Below, piece after piece: positions 9,382-18,728 of a stretch of DNA of 46,462 nt. The translations under genes and the position numbers were made by a program. Within the stretch, counting starts at the first letter, position 1, and every line of letters begins with the position of its first letter. Below the pieces are notes generated by a model. It saw only the letters and a program-made list of their open reading frames with translations. It made no database searches and was not told the DNA's origin. This DNA is from Listeria fleischmannii subsp. fleischmannii LU2006-1 (GTDB lineage: Bacteria; Bacillota; Bacilli; Lactobacillales; Listeriaceae): contig NZ_ALWW01000020.1 of NCBI RefSeq assembly GCF_000344175.1, forward strand, positions 1 through 46,462. The letters run 5' to 3'.

Positions 9382-9420
9382 AAAAAGCGAGGACATAAAA
9401 ATGTCACTCGCTTTCTGTTT
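9382..9420. terminator. Bidirectional terminator between aspartokinase and cyclophilin genes
   Basis: AAAGCGAG-GACAT-AAAA-ATGTC-A-CTCGCTTT forms a long stem with T-rich tails in both directions. It serves the convergent genes on either side. Confidence 0.85.
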
Positions 9421-9453
9421 GTAGAAAAACGCAAAGTTTACGCCAAAATAAGG

Positions 9454-10041
9454 CTATTCTACAATATTAATTTTTTCAATGACAACATCATGAACAGGTT
9501 TATCTTGTGCTCCTGTTTGTACGCCGGCAATATTATCCACGACATCCATTCCTTCGATGACATGTCCAAAAACTGTATGGCGTCCGTCTAACCAAGGTGT
9601 GCCGCCTTCTTTATATGCTTCGATGATTTCAGTCGGAAAACCAGCTTCTTCCATTTGTCCTACCATCTCGACTGGCATATCTGGTTTTTGCACGATGAAA
9701 AATTGACTTCCATTTGTATGAGGACCTGCATTAGCCATAGATAACGCACCGCGCAAATTAAAAGCATGTTGTGAAAATTCATCTTCAAACGGTTCTCCCC
9801 AAATACTTTCGCCGCCTGTTCCCATTCCTTCAGGGTCTCCGCCTTGAATCATAAATTCAGGGATAACGCGGTGGAAAATTAGGCCATCATAATAACCATT
9901 TTTTGCATGTGTAACGAAATTTTCAACTGTTTTTGGCGCCACTTCTGGGAAAAGTTTGATTTTAATTGTGCCGCGATTTGTCACCATTTCAGCCAAAATT
10001 TCATTTTCAGCGATTTCTTTTGATAATTGAGGGTATGTCAT
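9454..10041 (-). CDS. ppiB: Peptidyl-prolyl cis-trans isomerase, cyclophilin type
   Basis: A 195-residue cytosolic cyclophilin that speeds proline isomerisation during folding. Catalytic and cyclosporin-site residues are visible: [16 protein letters not shown] (about 57-72), [14 protein letters not shown], and [12 protein letters not shown] near the end. An insertion of about 20 residues ([20 protein letters not shown]) between the last two motifs is longer than in minimal bacterial forms. The start at 10041 has AAAGGAG 10 bases upstream; a longer frame exists upstream but has no binding site. It lies 26 bases after a small membrane peptide gene and may be cotranscribed with it. Confidence 0.92.
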   Translation of the reverse strand: MTYPQLSKEIAENEILAEMVTNRGTIKIKLFPEVAPKTVENFVTHAKNGYYDGLIFHRVIPEFMIQGGDPEGMGTGGESIWGEPFEDEFSQHAFNLRGALSMANAGPHTNGSQFFIVQKPDMPVEMVGQMEEAGFPTEIIEAYKEGGTPWLDGRHTVFGHVIEGMDVVDNIAGVQTGAQDKPVHDVVIEKINIVE

Positions 10042-10067
10042 ATACGTGTAAGCTCCTTTATAATTAT

Positions 10068-10166
10068 TTAACTTCCAAACCAGATTACTAAAAGATTTAC
10101 GAAAACCGCAACCATGTATAACACTAAAATTGTTGCAAGTATCCATATAATAATTTTTTTAACCAT
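10068..10166 (-). CDS. 32-residue single-pass membrane peptide
   Basis: A short frame reading [20 protein letters not shown] and ending [12 protein letters not shown], almost entirely one transmembrane helix after two lysines. It has an excellent ribosome binding site (AAAAGGAG, 6 bases before the ATG) and a TAA stop 26 bases before the cyclophilin start. Size, charge pattern and signal strength support translation. A 6-bp hairpin (AGAGCG/CGCTCT) lies upstream in the leader. No function is known to me; small membrane peptides often modulate larger membrane proteins. Confidence 0.72.
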   Translation of the reverse strand: MVKKIIIWILATILVLYMVAVFVNLLVIWFGS

Positions 10167-10280
10167 GAGGCGCTCCTTTTGTTAGAAGAGCGACTCTTGC
10201 CGCTCTGATTTATTCAGTTCTTCTTTATTCTAATAAAAAACAGCGCGTTTTGAAACTAAAACGAACGGAGATGACAAAAT

Positions 10281-11489
10281 ATGTCAGTAAAAAAACGCAA
10301 TTTATACATCTGTATGCTGGCGAATTTACTTATGTCCGCTAGTACAACTATGATTATGCCTTTTTTATCACTTTATATCGAAACTTTTGGTGACCATGAT
10401 CCAGCCTATGTACAAAAATGGGCCGGCTATATTTTCGGCGTTACCTTTCTTGTCGCCTTTATTTTTTCACCAATTTGGGGACGAATTGGCGACCGCTTTG
10501 GCTATAAAAAAATTCTCATCTTCACCTCGTTTGGTATGTCCATTAGTATTTTTCTAATGGGATTTGCTCATTCTGTTACAAATTTACTTATTTTACGGAT
10601 TTTTATGGGGATTGTAACTGGCTTTATTGGGATTTCAAACGCTTTTATTGCACGGCAAACGGATAAGAATGAAGCAGGTAAAATTCTTGGTACACTGCAA
10701 CTAGGCGGGGTAACAGGGATGCTATTTGGACCTTTACTTGGCGGAGCGATGGCTGATTTATTCGGCTTTAAAAACACTTTTACGGTAACGGGTATCGCTA
10801 TTTTAATCGCCTCTTTCCTTGTTGCATTCGGTCTTAAAGAAGTGCGAAGTGATGGCCAAAAAGAGGGTCGTCCTATCTATTCACGGAGAGCCGTATTGAA
10901 GAAAATTTTTACCCTAAGAGTTCTTTTTACGGTTATGATTATTACAGCCTTAATTCAAATTGCGAACTTTAGCGTACAACCCCTTCTAGCCCTCTATGTG
11001 GGGGAAATGACGCATTCTTCAAATATCGCCTTTATGTCAGGCCTCGCATTCTCGGCAACCGGTTTTGGAAATCTTGTAATGACGCGCAGTTGGGGGCGAC
11101 TTGGCGATAAATATGGCTATGAAAAAATCTTAAATATTTTACTCATTTTAGCGGCACTTACCGTAATCCCACAAGCGTTTATTAGCCATCTATGGACGTT
11201 TATTATTTTCCGTTTTCTATTTGGTATCGCAATTGGTGGGATGGTTCCGTGCATTACAGCGTATATACGTCTTGCAGCGCCTGGCCCTATGCAAGGTGAA
11301 ATGCTTGGTTACAACCAAAGCGCTCGTTTTTTAGGAAATGTGATTGGACCTATTTTAGGAGGGACACTAGCTGGTTATGTCGGGATTAGTAATGTCTTTT
11401 TATTTATGAGTGGTATGTTTTTAGTTGCCTTCTTTATTTTATTATACGCCTTACACGCAGACCGAAAGCGTCACCTGAATGTAGACTAA
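10281..11489 (+). CDS. MFS multidrug efflux transporter (DHA1 type)
   Basis: A 402-residue major facilitator protein with about 12 hydrophobic segments. Motif A appears in the loop between helices 2 and 3 (GRIGDRFGYKKI) and again in the second half (WGRLGDKYGYEKI), showing the 6+6 internal duplication. Motif C-like GVTGMLFGPLLGG in helix 5 marks an antiporter. Such proteins export drugs or metabolites in exchange for protons. GGAG precedes the start. It is monocistronic with its own terminator; the substrate cannot be predicted. Confidence 0.9.
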   Translation: MSVKKRNLYICMLANLLMSASTTMIMPFLSLYIETFGDHDPAYVQKWAGYIFGVTFLVAFIFSPIWGRIGDRFGYKKILIFTSFGMSISIFLMGFAHSVTNLLILRIFMGIVTGFIGISNAFIARQTDKNEAGKILGTLQLGGVTGMLFGPLLGGAMADLFGFKNTFTVTGIAILIASFLVAFGLKEVRSDGQKEGRPIYSRRAVLKKIFTLRVLFTVMIITALIQIANFSVQPLLALYVGEMTHSSNIAFMSGLAFSATGFGNLVMTRSWGRLGDKYGYEKILNILLILAALTVIPQAFISHLWTFIIFRFLFGIAIGGMVPCITAYIRLAAPGPMQGEMLGYNQSARFLGNVIGPILGGTLAGYVGISNVFLFMSGMFLVAFFILLYALHADRKRHLNVD

Positions 11490-11497
11490 TTGTCATG

Positions 11498-11536
11498 GTA
11501 GGGAACTTGTTTTTAGACAAGTTCTCTACTTTTTTT
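11498..11536 (+). terminator. Intrinsic terminator after the MFS gene
   Basis: GTAGGGAACTTG and CAAGTTCTCTAC form a 12-bp stem with one G-T pair, followed by seven Ts. Confidence 0.9.
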
Positions 11537-11550
11537 CCTGTAAAAAAGTA

Positions 11551-11628
11551 TGTTATAATAAACTGTATTTATTTTTTTAGCAAAATAAATGTAAGTACTT
11601 GCTTAAAAAATTTTTGACATTCTTGTCA
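11551..11628 (+). promoter_or_regulatory. mrp operon promoter region with dyad
   Basis: An extended -10 (TG-T-TATAAT, 11551-11559) lacks a clear -35. Downstream, at 11615-11628, TGACA-TTCT-TGTCA is a perfect dyad and TTGACA there could itself be a -35. The sequence shows a regulated leader of about 90 bases; which element is used is uncertain. Confidence 0.45.
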
Positions 11629-11657
11629 TTTTATCATAGAAAAAAGGAGGAGCCGTT

Positions 11658-14071
11658 TTGTCTTTATTGCATCTTGCAATTATTCTGCCATTTGTTGTGG
11701 CGATTATTATTCCTATCATTTACAAATGGACTAAGAAAATTCATACTGGCTGGTTAGTTCTACCGGTTCCAATTATTCTTTTCATTTATTTTTTAAGTTT
11801 TATCCCAAAAACAATGAATGGTTCTACCGTAGAAACTTTCCAGTGGATTCCAAGGTATGGGATTAATTTTACAGTTGTCGTTGATGGCCTTAGCTTGCTA
11901 TTTGCGCTTTTAATAACCGGGATTGGTTCGCTAGTTGTATTTTATTCCATTTATTATTTAGGTAAAAATAAGGAGCGCTTAAACAATTTTTATGCCTTTT
12001 TAATGATTTTCATGACCGCTATGCTTGGAGTTGTGCTTAGCGATAACTTAATTGTTCTCTATCTATTCTGGGAACTCACTTCTATAAGTTCATTTCTACT
12101 AATCGGTTATTGGTATCACCGCGAACGTTCGCGGTATGGTGCCAGAAAATCAATGATGATAACCGTTTTTGGTGGACTTATGATGCTCGGTGGTTTCATT
12201 ATGCTTCACATTATGACAGATAGTTTTTCCATTCGCGAAATCCTTGCCGCAAGTGAAGCTATCTCACAAAATGCACTTTTTATCCCCGCTATGATTTTAA
12301 TTTTACTCGGTGCTTTTACAAAATCCGCTCAAGTGCCTTTTCATATTTGGCTACCAGACGCTATGGAAGCACCCACCCCTGTTAGTGCTTATTTACACTC
12401 AGCAACGATGGTTAAAGCCGGCATTTATGTTGTAGCGCGCTTTACGCCTCTTTTTGCTCTATCACCTATTTGGTTCTGGACAATTGCTATCGTCGGGACC
12501 ACTACACTTCTTTGGGGATCCATTAATGCAACTAAGAAGAATGACTTAAAAGCTATATTAGCTTATTCCACGATTAGCCAGCTCGGTTTAATTATGACTT
12601 TGCTCGGCATCGGTGCAGCAAGTTTACATTTTGACAATTTGAGTGATGATATTTATGTGTTAGCGATTGTAGCCGCTGTTTTCCATTTGTTTAATCACGC
12701 TACTTTTAAAGGAAGTCTCTTTATGATGGTTGGGATTATCGACCACGAAACGGGAACACGTGATATTAGACGCCTCGGAGGCTTATGCGCATCATGCCCA
12801 TTACCGCAACCATTGCCTTTATTGGTACATTTGCGATGGCCGGATTGCCTCCTTTTAACGGTTTTTTGAGTAAAGAGATGTTTTTAGAGAGTCTTCTAAA
12901 TTTAACGAAGCTTAACCTTTGGAATGCAGATACTTGGGGGATACTCTTACTTATCGTTGGCTTTATTGCTAGTGTTTTTACGTTCACGTACAGTATGATT
13001 ATTTTCTTTAAAACTTTTACTGGGAAACAAAAAGCGTATTTATTACCTAAAAAGCCTCACGAGGCACCGTTTGGCTTGCTACTTTCTCCAGCCATTTTAG
13101 CTTTTCTCGTGCTTTTCATTGGTATTTTCCCGAATGTGATAGCGGCTCCGATTTTAGAGCCTGCTGTTAAATCGATTGTTCCTTCACTTGCGACAAACGC
13201 GGACTTCCATATTCACATTGGTCTATGGCATGGCATTACGCCTGCGCTTCTCATGACTGTTGGTATTGTTATTCTTGGTACAATCCTTTATAAAACACAT
13301 CGTTTCTGGAAACCGTTTATTACAACGCGCGTGCCTAAGAAACTTCGAATTGGTAAAAGTTATGACAAAGGGATGTCTTATCTTGAACAAGGATCTTATC
13401 GTTTTACTATGACAGTGATGACTGGTTGGCTAAGAACCTATTTAAATTATATGCTCTTTGCCTTTATTGTTCTTGTGTTAGGTTCCCTTATTCTAACAGA
13501 TTCCTTAAATTTAAAATTTGAAAATCTAACGTCTGTAACGCTAGTAGATTTTGTGTTAGCAGCTGTTATTCTTGTCACGCTGATTGGGATTGTTTTTTCA
13601 AAATCTCGTATCACATCTATCATTTTACTTGGCGCAATGGGATATACCATTAGTATTTTCTTCGTGATAGCACGAGCGCCAGACCTTGCACTAACTCAGC
13701 TTATTATTGAAACCATTTCCGTAGTCCTTTACTTGCTTGTTTTCTATCACTTACCACAGTTTAGTAATATAGAAGAAAAACCACGTTTCTTTTCTGTTAA
13801 AACATTTTTAAGTATCGGTATCGGTATTACGATTACACTAGTCGCTTTATCCGCCTATGATACTACTTTTTATGATTCTATTTCGCAGTATTATATAGAT
13901 AATACGTATAAAGAAGCAGCTGGAAAAAATATCGTCAATGTGATTCTTGTTGATTTCCGTGGCTTTGATACATTATTTGAAACAACAGTTTTAGCGATTG
14001 CTTCTATTGGTATTTTTACAATGATTAAATTACGACTTACGAAACGGAGGGACAAGAATGAAAACCAATGA
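11658..14071 (+). pseudogene. mrpA: Na+/H+ antiporter subunit MrpA, frameshifted
   Basis: Largest subunit of the seven-part Mrp antiporter that expels Na+ in exchange for H+ at the membrane. The first part is NuoL-like with VVDGLSLLFALLITGIGSLV, FWELTSISSFLLIGYWYH and AHSAQ-type segment TKSAQVPFHIWLPDAMEAPTP. The C-terminal part resembles a fused MrpB-like domain. The frame breaks at 12783-12784 (GGCTTATGCGC): adding one T restores GLMRIMPITATIAF and gives 804 residues, the normal length. The start is TTG with GGAGG 8 bases upstream. The 3' end overlaps mrpB by 14 bases. If the shift is real the antiporter is lost; it is probably a sequence error. Confidence 0.9.
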
Positions 14072-14480
14072 CGTTTTGCTACGAAACGTAACAAAAGTAG
14101 TAGCTTTTATTATCTTTTTATTCTCTCTGCACCTCTTTTTTGCGGGACATTATAATCCCGGTGGTGGTTTCGTAGCTGGACTTACAAGCGCCGGGGCCAT
14201 TACGTTAACGCTCCTCGCTTATGATATTAAAACTGTTAAAAGCATGTTAAATATGAATACCATTATTATAACCGCAGTCGGGCTTATCTTTGTTGTAGGA
14301 ACAGGTTTACTAGGTGTATTCAGTGGCAAACCATTTCTTACACATTTATACGGACATGTTGATTTACCTGTTTTAGGAGATACTTCTCTGCACACGGCAA
14401 CCCTATTTGATTTAGGTGTGTATTTAGTTGTAGTTGGCGTCACGCTTACGATTATTCAAACAATCGGGGAGAGTGATTAA
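14058..14480 (+). CDS. mrpB: Na+/H+ antiporter subunit MrpB
   Basis: A 140-residue membrane subunit with four hydrophobic segments. The conserved FFAGHYNPGGGFVAGL follows the first helix, and TATLFDLGVYLVVVGV lies in the last one. It is required for assembly of the Mrp complex. The start overlaps the end of mrpA (ACGGAGGGACAAG stands before the ATG), and mrpC begins directly after its stop. Confidence 0.95.
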   Translation: MKTNDVLLRNVTKVVAFIIFLFSLHLFFAGHYNPGGGFVAGLTSAGAITLTLLAYDIKTVKSMLNMNTIIITAVGLIFVVGTGLLGVFSGKPFLTHLYGHVDLPVLGDTSLHTATLFDLGVYLVVVGVTLTIIQTIGESD

Positions 14481-14828
14481 ATGGAATTACTAATATCCAT
14501 CCTCATCGGATTAATGTTTGCCGCCGCTGTGTATTTAATTTTATCCAAAAGTTTACTTCGGATTATTATCGGAACGGCCATTTTGAGCCACGGCGTTAAT
14601 TTACTCGTCTTGACTATGGGGGGAATTAAACGGGGGAACGTTCCCATTTTAGGTTTAAAGGTTACCGCCTCCTATAATGATCCCATTCCCCAAGCGCTCA
14701 TTTTAACCGCTATCGTTATTAGCTTTGGTGTTACTGCTTTTTTCCTAGTTTTAGCTTACAGAGCCTATCAAGAATTAGACAGCGAGAGCGTATCCAAAAC
14801 GAGAGGACATGAAGCCGATGATGAATAA
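14481..14828 (+). CDS. mrpC: Na+/H+ antiporter subunit MrpC (NuoK-like)
   Basis: A 115-residue protein with three membrane helices, homologous to NuoK of complex I. TAILSHGVNLLVLTMGG in helix 2 and DPIPQALILTAIVISFGVTAF in helix 3 are the family core. A short charged tail follows. The stop of mrpB and this start are contiguous, and its end overlaps mrpD, so the operon is translationally coupled. Confidence 0.95.
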   Translation: MELLISILIGLMFAAAVYLILSKSLLRIIIGTAILSHGVNLLVLTMGGIKRGNVPILGLKVTASYNDPIPQALILTAIVISFGVTAFFLVLAYRAYQELDSESVSKTRGHEADDE

Positions 14829-16305
14829 TATTATTTTACTACCCATATTTATCCCCTTAATCGGAGCCATCATCCTCATGCTCGCTCCAAAGAAGGTCAC
14901 TCTACAACGAACGATTGCCCTCATCATGAGTTTCATACTCGTTGCATCTGATTTATTTTTACTCTTTTATGTAAAAAACCACGGTATCACGACGCTTAAC
15001 ATTGGAAACTGGCGTGCACCGTTTGGTATTACAATTGTAGCCGATATGTTGGCCGCTTTACTTGTTGTGACAACTAGTTTTGTCCTAACATGTGTCATCA
15101 TTTATTCCTTTTATACAATCGGCAAGGCCCGTGAAAAGTTCCTTTACTACCCTTCCGTTTTATTCCTCATTGTGGGGGTAAATGGTTCCTTTTTAACTGG
15201 TGATATCTTTAATCTATTCGTCTTTTTCGAAGTTATGTTAATGGCGTCCTACGTTTTACTTGTTATTGGAGGCACGAAAATACAACTAAAAGCCACCATC
15301 AAATACTTGCTTATCAATGTAGTAGGCTCAGCCTTTTTCGTTGTCGCGATAGGAATTTTATATTCCATGATTGGCACACTTAATATGGCCGATATTTCAC
15401 GCAAAATAAATGCCCTGCACGGCGTTGATACTGGGATGATAAGCGTTGCCGCTGTCATGTTCCTTTTCGTTTTCGGGCTAAAAGCTGGACTCTTTCCGCT
15501 TTATTTTTGGCTACCAGGCTCCTATTTCGCGCCACCAATGCCTGTCCTCGCATTATTTGGCGCTCTTTTAACCAAAGTAGGGGTTTATGCCATCATTCGA
15601 ACGTACAGCCTATTTTTCGCAAAAGAAACCACTTTTGCCATGCCACTTCTTGGCGTTTTAGCGCTCATTACGATTATTCTAGGCGTTATTGGAGTTATTA
15701 GTTATTATGATTTAAAAACGATTGTTATTTACAATATTTTAATCGCAATCGGTGTTATTTTGTTTAGCGTTTCTATTATGACACGCGAGGCTATGACGGG
15801 TGCGGTTTACTATCTTATTCATGATATGATTATTAAATCCGCTTTATTCCTCATTATTGGGGTTATCATGGCCATTACCGGTACATCCACGGTGAAGAAG
15901 TTTAGTGGTTTGATGACGGTGAAACCTACGCTAGGCTGGTCATTCTTTATTGCAATTCTGGCCATTGCGGGAATTCCGCCTTTAAGTGGATTTTTTGGTA
16001 AATTACTGATGGTAGAAGGTGCCTTTAGTACTGGTGAAATGTTTGGTGGTATTGTTATTCTTCTATCTAGCTTATTCGTCTTAATGTCTTTAATCAAAGT
16101 CTTTACGAGGGGCTTTTGGGGTGAGAAGACTGGGAAATTTAATTTAGCCATTCCTTATAAAAAAATGATGTTACCTGTCATTATTTTACTCACATGCTCC
16201 GTTTTATATGGTATTTTTTCAAATGCGATTTATCCGTTTATCTCTGACGCTGTTGACCCAATTATCGATCCAAATCTTTATATTAATGCTGTGATAAAGG
16301 AGTGA
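14818..16305 (+). CDS. mrpD: Na+/H+ antiporter subunit MrpD (NuoM/N-like)
   Basis: About 495 residues with some 14 hydrophobic segments, homologous to NuoM/N of complex I and thought to hold a proton path. Key segments include FNLFVFFEVMLMASYVLLV with the helix-5 glutamate, the lysine in FGLKAGLFPLYFWLPGSYF, and the helix-12 region PPLSGFFGKLLMVEG. Three in-frame ATGs are near the start (14809, 14818, 14821). The first is only two bases from GAGAGG, so I prefer 14818, eleven bases away. It overlaps mrpC and is followed by mrpE. Confidence 0.93.
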   Translation: MMNNIILLPIFIPLIGAIILMLAPKKVTLQRTIALIMSFILVASDLFLLFYVKNHGITTLNIGNWRAPFGITIVADMLAALLVVTTSFVLTCVIIYSFYTIGKAREKFLYYPSVLFLIVGVNGSFLTGDIFNLFVFFEVMLMASYVLLVIGGTKIQLKATIKYLLINVVGSAFFVVAIGILYSMIGTLNMADISRKINALHGVDTGMISVAAVMFLFVFGLKAGLFPLYFWLPGSYFAPPMPVLALFGALLTKVGVYAIIRTYSLFFAKETTFAMPLLGVLALITIILGVIGVISYYDLKTIVIYNILIAIGVILFSVSIMTREAMTGAVYYLIHDMIIKSALFLIIGVIMAITGTSTVKKFSGLMTVKPTLGWSFFIAILAIAGIPPLSGFFGKLLMVEGAFSTGEMFGGIVILLSSLFVLMSLIKVFTRGFWGEKTGKFNLAIPYKKMMLPVIILLTCSVLYGIFSNAIYPFISDAVDPIIDPNLYINAVIKE

Positions 16306-16311
16306 TGACCC

Positions 16312-16790
16312 ATGGCATTTCAGTTAATTATTAATGTAATTCTTGCTTGTCTCTGGATGTTCCTTGAGTCATCCTTTACATTCGGTACCTTTATTATTGG
16401 CTTTGTGATTGGCATTGTGTTGCTCTTTTTCATGCGACGCTTCTTAGGCTCTACGTTCTACTTGTTTAGACTTTTTGCACTAATAAAGCTACTTTACAAC
16501 TTTTTACATGACTTAGTTGTTTCCACCGTTCATGTTAGCCGAATTGTGTTAAAAAAAGATATGAACATTCGCCCAGGGATTTTAGATACGATACTTTGTT
16601 AGAAACTGATTGGGAAGTGACCATGCTTGCGCTTATGATTACCTTAACGCCTGGTACCCTCTCGATTGATATTTCTGATGATTATAAATCAATTTACGTC
16701 CATTCCTTGCACGTTCCAAATATCGAAGAAGAAATTGCAACCATTCGAAAATCATATGAAGGTGCCATTATGGAGGTGTTTCACGGATGA
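16312..16790 (+). pseudogene. mrpE: Na+/H+ antiporter subunit MrpE, frameshifted
   Basis: The first 90 residues are a MrpE N terminus with membrane helices and RRFLGSTFYLFRLFALIKLL; the family motif MNIRPGI comes just before the break. The frame stops early after a TTTT run (16580-16583). Adding one T restores PGIFRYDTLLETDWEVT followed by LALMITLTPGTLSIDISDD, the strongly conserved second half, and yields 159 residues as expected. AAAGGAG lies upstream of the start, and the true stop overlaps mrpF (ATGA). It is the second broken mrp gene, again in a T-run. Confidence 0.9.
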
Positions 16791-17074
16791 TATTAAAAAT
16801 CGCTTTATCCATTGCACTCCTTCTTTATTCTGTATCCACATTTTTATACCTTTATCGTATTTTAAAGGGACCGACAACATCAGATAAAGTAGTTGCACTT
16901 GATTCTATTGGGATGAATTTAGTAGCGACCGTTGCATTATTATCTATGTTTTACGATACAAACGCATATTTAGATGTTATATTGCTTATTGCACTACTTG
17001 CCTTCATCGGTACAGTTTCCTTCTCTAAATTTATTGAGAAAGGTAAGGTGATTGATCGTGAACGTGATAATTGA
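16787..17074 (+). CDS. mrpF: Na+/H+ antiporter subunit MrpF
   Basis: A 95-residue subunit with three membrane helices. Family marks are YRILKGPTTSDKVVALDSIGMNLVA (residues about 23-47), containing the conserved aspartate, and a third helix ILLIALLAFIGTVSF. It belongs to the small-subunit module of the Mrp complex. Start and upstream stop overlap as ATGA, and the downstream subunit starts inside its 3' end. Confidence 0.94.
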   Translation: MILKIALSIALLLYSVSTFLYLYRILKGPTTSDKVVALDSIGMNLVATVALLSMFYDTNAYLDVILLIALLAFIGTVSFSKFIEKGKVIDRERDN

Positions 17075-17639
17075 AATTATTATTTCTATTATGGTTCTTA
17101 TCGGAGGCCTTCTTAGTATTTTAGCCGCCATTGGTGTCATTCGCCTTCCAGATGTTTATACGCGAACACATGCAGCGGGTATTAGTAATACATTCGGCGT
17201 TAGTATTCTCCTTTTTGCCACAGTAGGGTACTTCTTCCATTCGGGTGAAGGCTTTAACGCTCGAGTTATTCTAGCTGTATTTTTCATCTATCTTACAACT
17301 CCAGTGGCCTCGCATCTTATTAACCGTGCCGCTTATGATACAGGTGTCCCTCTAGCGATACGGATTCGCGACCAACTACGCTCTGTGAAAAAGCAAGATA
17401 TTAAACAACGTAAGAGTCTGATTATCCGCCAAGAGCAAATTGAACGCGCGAGACAAGAAAAAGAAGAGTTAGAAGATCGTCTGGATTATGAACTTCGAGA
17501 AGAGCAGATTGAAGCTTACGAGCGCGATGAAAATATCGAACGCGAACGCGATGAACAAATGATTGAAGAAGAAGCCGATGATTCGGAAAATCAAATTATC
17601 GAACAAGATGATGATTCCTCTAATGAGGATGAAAAATAA
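17058..17639 (+). CDS. mrpG: Na+/H+ antiporter subunit MrpG with long acidic tail
   Basis: The first 105 residues form the MrpG membrane domain: IRLPDVYTRTHAAGISNTFG and the third-helix segment LTTPVASHLINRAAYDTG. From about residue 110 to the end runs a very charged, Glu/Asp/Arg-rich coiled-coil-like tail (REEQIEAYERDENIERERDE and similar). This tail is much longer than in the roughly 120-residue Bacillus form I recall. I chose the GTG at 17058, seven bases after AAGGTG, over the TTG six bases earlier. It closes the mrp operon and is followed by a terminator. Confidence 0.92.
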   Translation: MNVIIEIIISIMVLIGGLLSILAAIGVIRLPDVYTRTHAAGISNTFGVSILLFATVGYFFHSGEGFNARVILAVFFIYLTTPVASHLINRAAYDTGVPLAIRIRDQLRSVKKQDIKQRKSLIIRQEQIERARQEKEELEDRLDYELREEQIEAYERDENIERERDEQMIEEEADDSENQIIEQDDDSSNEDEK

Positions 17640-17680
17640 AAAAACAGCTCTTAGCCTGATGTGGCGGAGCTGTTTTTATT
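17638..17680. terminator. Bidirectional terminator after mrpG and menI
   Basis: AAAAACAGCTC (17640-17650) pairs with GAGCTGTTTTT (17667-17677). Both strands end in T-runs. The stem overlaps the last codon of the convergent thioesterase gene. Confidence 0.88.
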
Positions 17681-18050
17681 TGGCACGCTTCTTTTTAACT
17701 GCCATCGTTACACGGCAAATCGCTATTAAATCGCTATTTTCAGATTCAATCTTAACTTGCCAAACTTGCGTCGTCTGTCCGGCATGTAAAATTTCTGCGA
17801 TGGCATAAATCGTGCCTTCACGAATGCTTTTTATATGATTGGCATTTATCTCCAAACCAAAAGCAATTTCATCTTCGGCTACAAGTTGGATAGCGCCAAT
17901 GCTTGCTGCCTGTTCTGCAAGGGCGACTGAAACGCCTCCGTGCAGGAAGCCAAACGGCTGTCTTACTTTATCCGTAATCGGCAATTTTAATTTTACGCTA
18001 CCTTTTTCAGCGAAAACCTGTTCAATTCCGATATTTTCCCCAAAATTCAT
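17676..18050 (-). CDS. menI: Hotdog-fold thioesterase, MenI/YuxO family (DHNA-CoA hydrolase)
   Basis: A 124-residue hotdog thioesterase. FGFLHGGVSVALAEQAASIG carries the HGG turn and catalytic glutamate of the PaaI/MenI group, and the C-terminal strands end in a basic tail. The orthologous Listeria locus (lmo2385) is, as I recall, assigned as 1,4-dihydroxy-2-naphthoyl-CoA hydrolase in menaquinone synthesis. The neighbouring type II NADH dehydrogenase and flavin reductase fit a respiratory setting, although no other men gene is here. The ATG at 18050 is preceded by GGAAGGTGACAGG. The substrate assignment rests on family and synteny. Confidence 0.8.
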   Translation of the reverse strand: MNFGENIGIEQVFAEKGSVKLKLPITDKVRQPFGFLHGGVSVALAEQAASIGAIQLVAEDEIAFGLEINANHIKSIREGTIYAIAEILHAGQTTQVWQVKIESENSDLIAICRVTMAVKKKRAK

Positions 18051-18167
18051 CCTGTCACCTTCCCTCTTCTTTTATTATAAAGCTTTTCTCGGAATTGGCA
18101 AAAAATGGGTTTCTCTTGCGCTAATTGTGGTAAAATAAAAGAAAGATGAAAGACTGGGGAGATTGTG

Positions 18168-18650
18168 ATGACCATTTTTGAAAACGTACCTCTTGTGGCA
18201 TCGATTGTTGCCATTTTATTTGCTCAATTTGTGAAAGTCCCGATTCGATTAATGGTGTCTAGAAAAATAGAATGGGGCTTAATGTTTTCTACTGGTGGTA
18301 TGCCAAGCTCCCATTCAGCCGCTGTTACAGCACTCATGACGACACTCGCTATTGAACATGGCATAGAATCACCTTATTTTGCCATTGCTGTTGTTTTTGG
18401 AATCATTGTGATGTTTGATGCAACAGGCGTTAGACGTCAAGCTGGGGAGCAGGCAGCTGTTTTAAACAAGCTCGTGACAGATTTTCAAGAGTTTGTTGAA
18501 CATGCCAAAGGGTTAACGGCTTCTGAGCAGGCAGAAAAACAAAAACATTTAAAAGAGCTTCTTGGACATAAACCGATGGAAGTTTTTTTCGGGGCGGTAA
18601 CAGGAATTATCATTGGTTTTTTGATGGCTTTTTTAATGGGAAGTTTGTAA
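18168..18650 (+). CDS. yuiD: Divergent PAP2-family membrane protein (YuiD)
   Basis: A 160-residue membrane protein of the DUF212/YuiD group, distantly related to acid phosphatase/vanadium haloperoxidase (PAP2) proteins. It shows FSTGGMPSSHSAAVTALMT (about 40-58), which carries the SxH phosphatase-like motif, and MFDATGVRRQAGEQAAVLN (about 83-101). Hydrophobic segments flank both, with a soluble loop before the last helix. The GTG at 18165 is too close to GGGGAG, so the ATG at 18168 is preferred. An extended -10 (TGGTAAAAT) lies upstream. Its substrate is unknown. Confidence 0.85.
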   Translation: MTIFENVPLVASIVAILFAQFVKVPIRLMVSRKIEWGLMFSTGGMPSSHSAAVTALMTTLAIEHGIESPYFAIAVVFGIIVMFDATGVRRQAGEQAAVLNKLVTDFQEFVEHAKGLTASEQAEKQKHLKELLGHKPMEVFFGAVTGIIIGFLMAFLMGSL

Positions 18651-18728
18651 AGTTTCACTAATCTGTCACAGTATTTTTATTTCTATCGTGCTAAAATAAA
18701 GGTAGATTTACACGAAGGAAGTGATATT

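Noticed and set aside
11611-11641. TTGACA at 11614 as a second mrp promoter
   Set aside because: No good -10 lies 16-18 bases downstream, and the start point would fall on the ribosome binding site; retained only as part of a dyad.
12785-14071. Separate second antiporter gene in the mrp operon
   Set aside because: It starts inside mrpA at the frameshift and is the C-terminal half of the same protein; no binding site precedes it.
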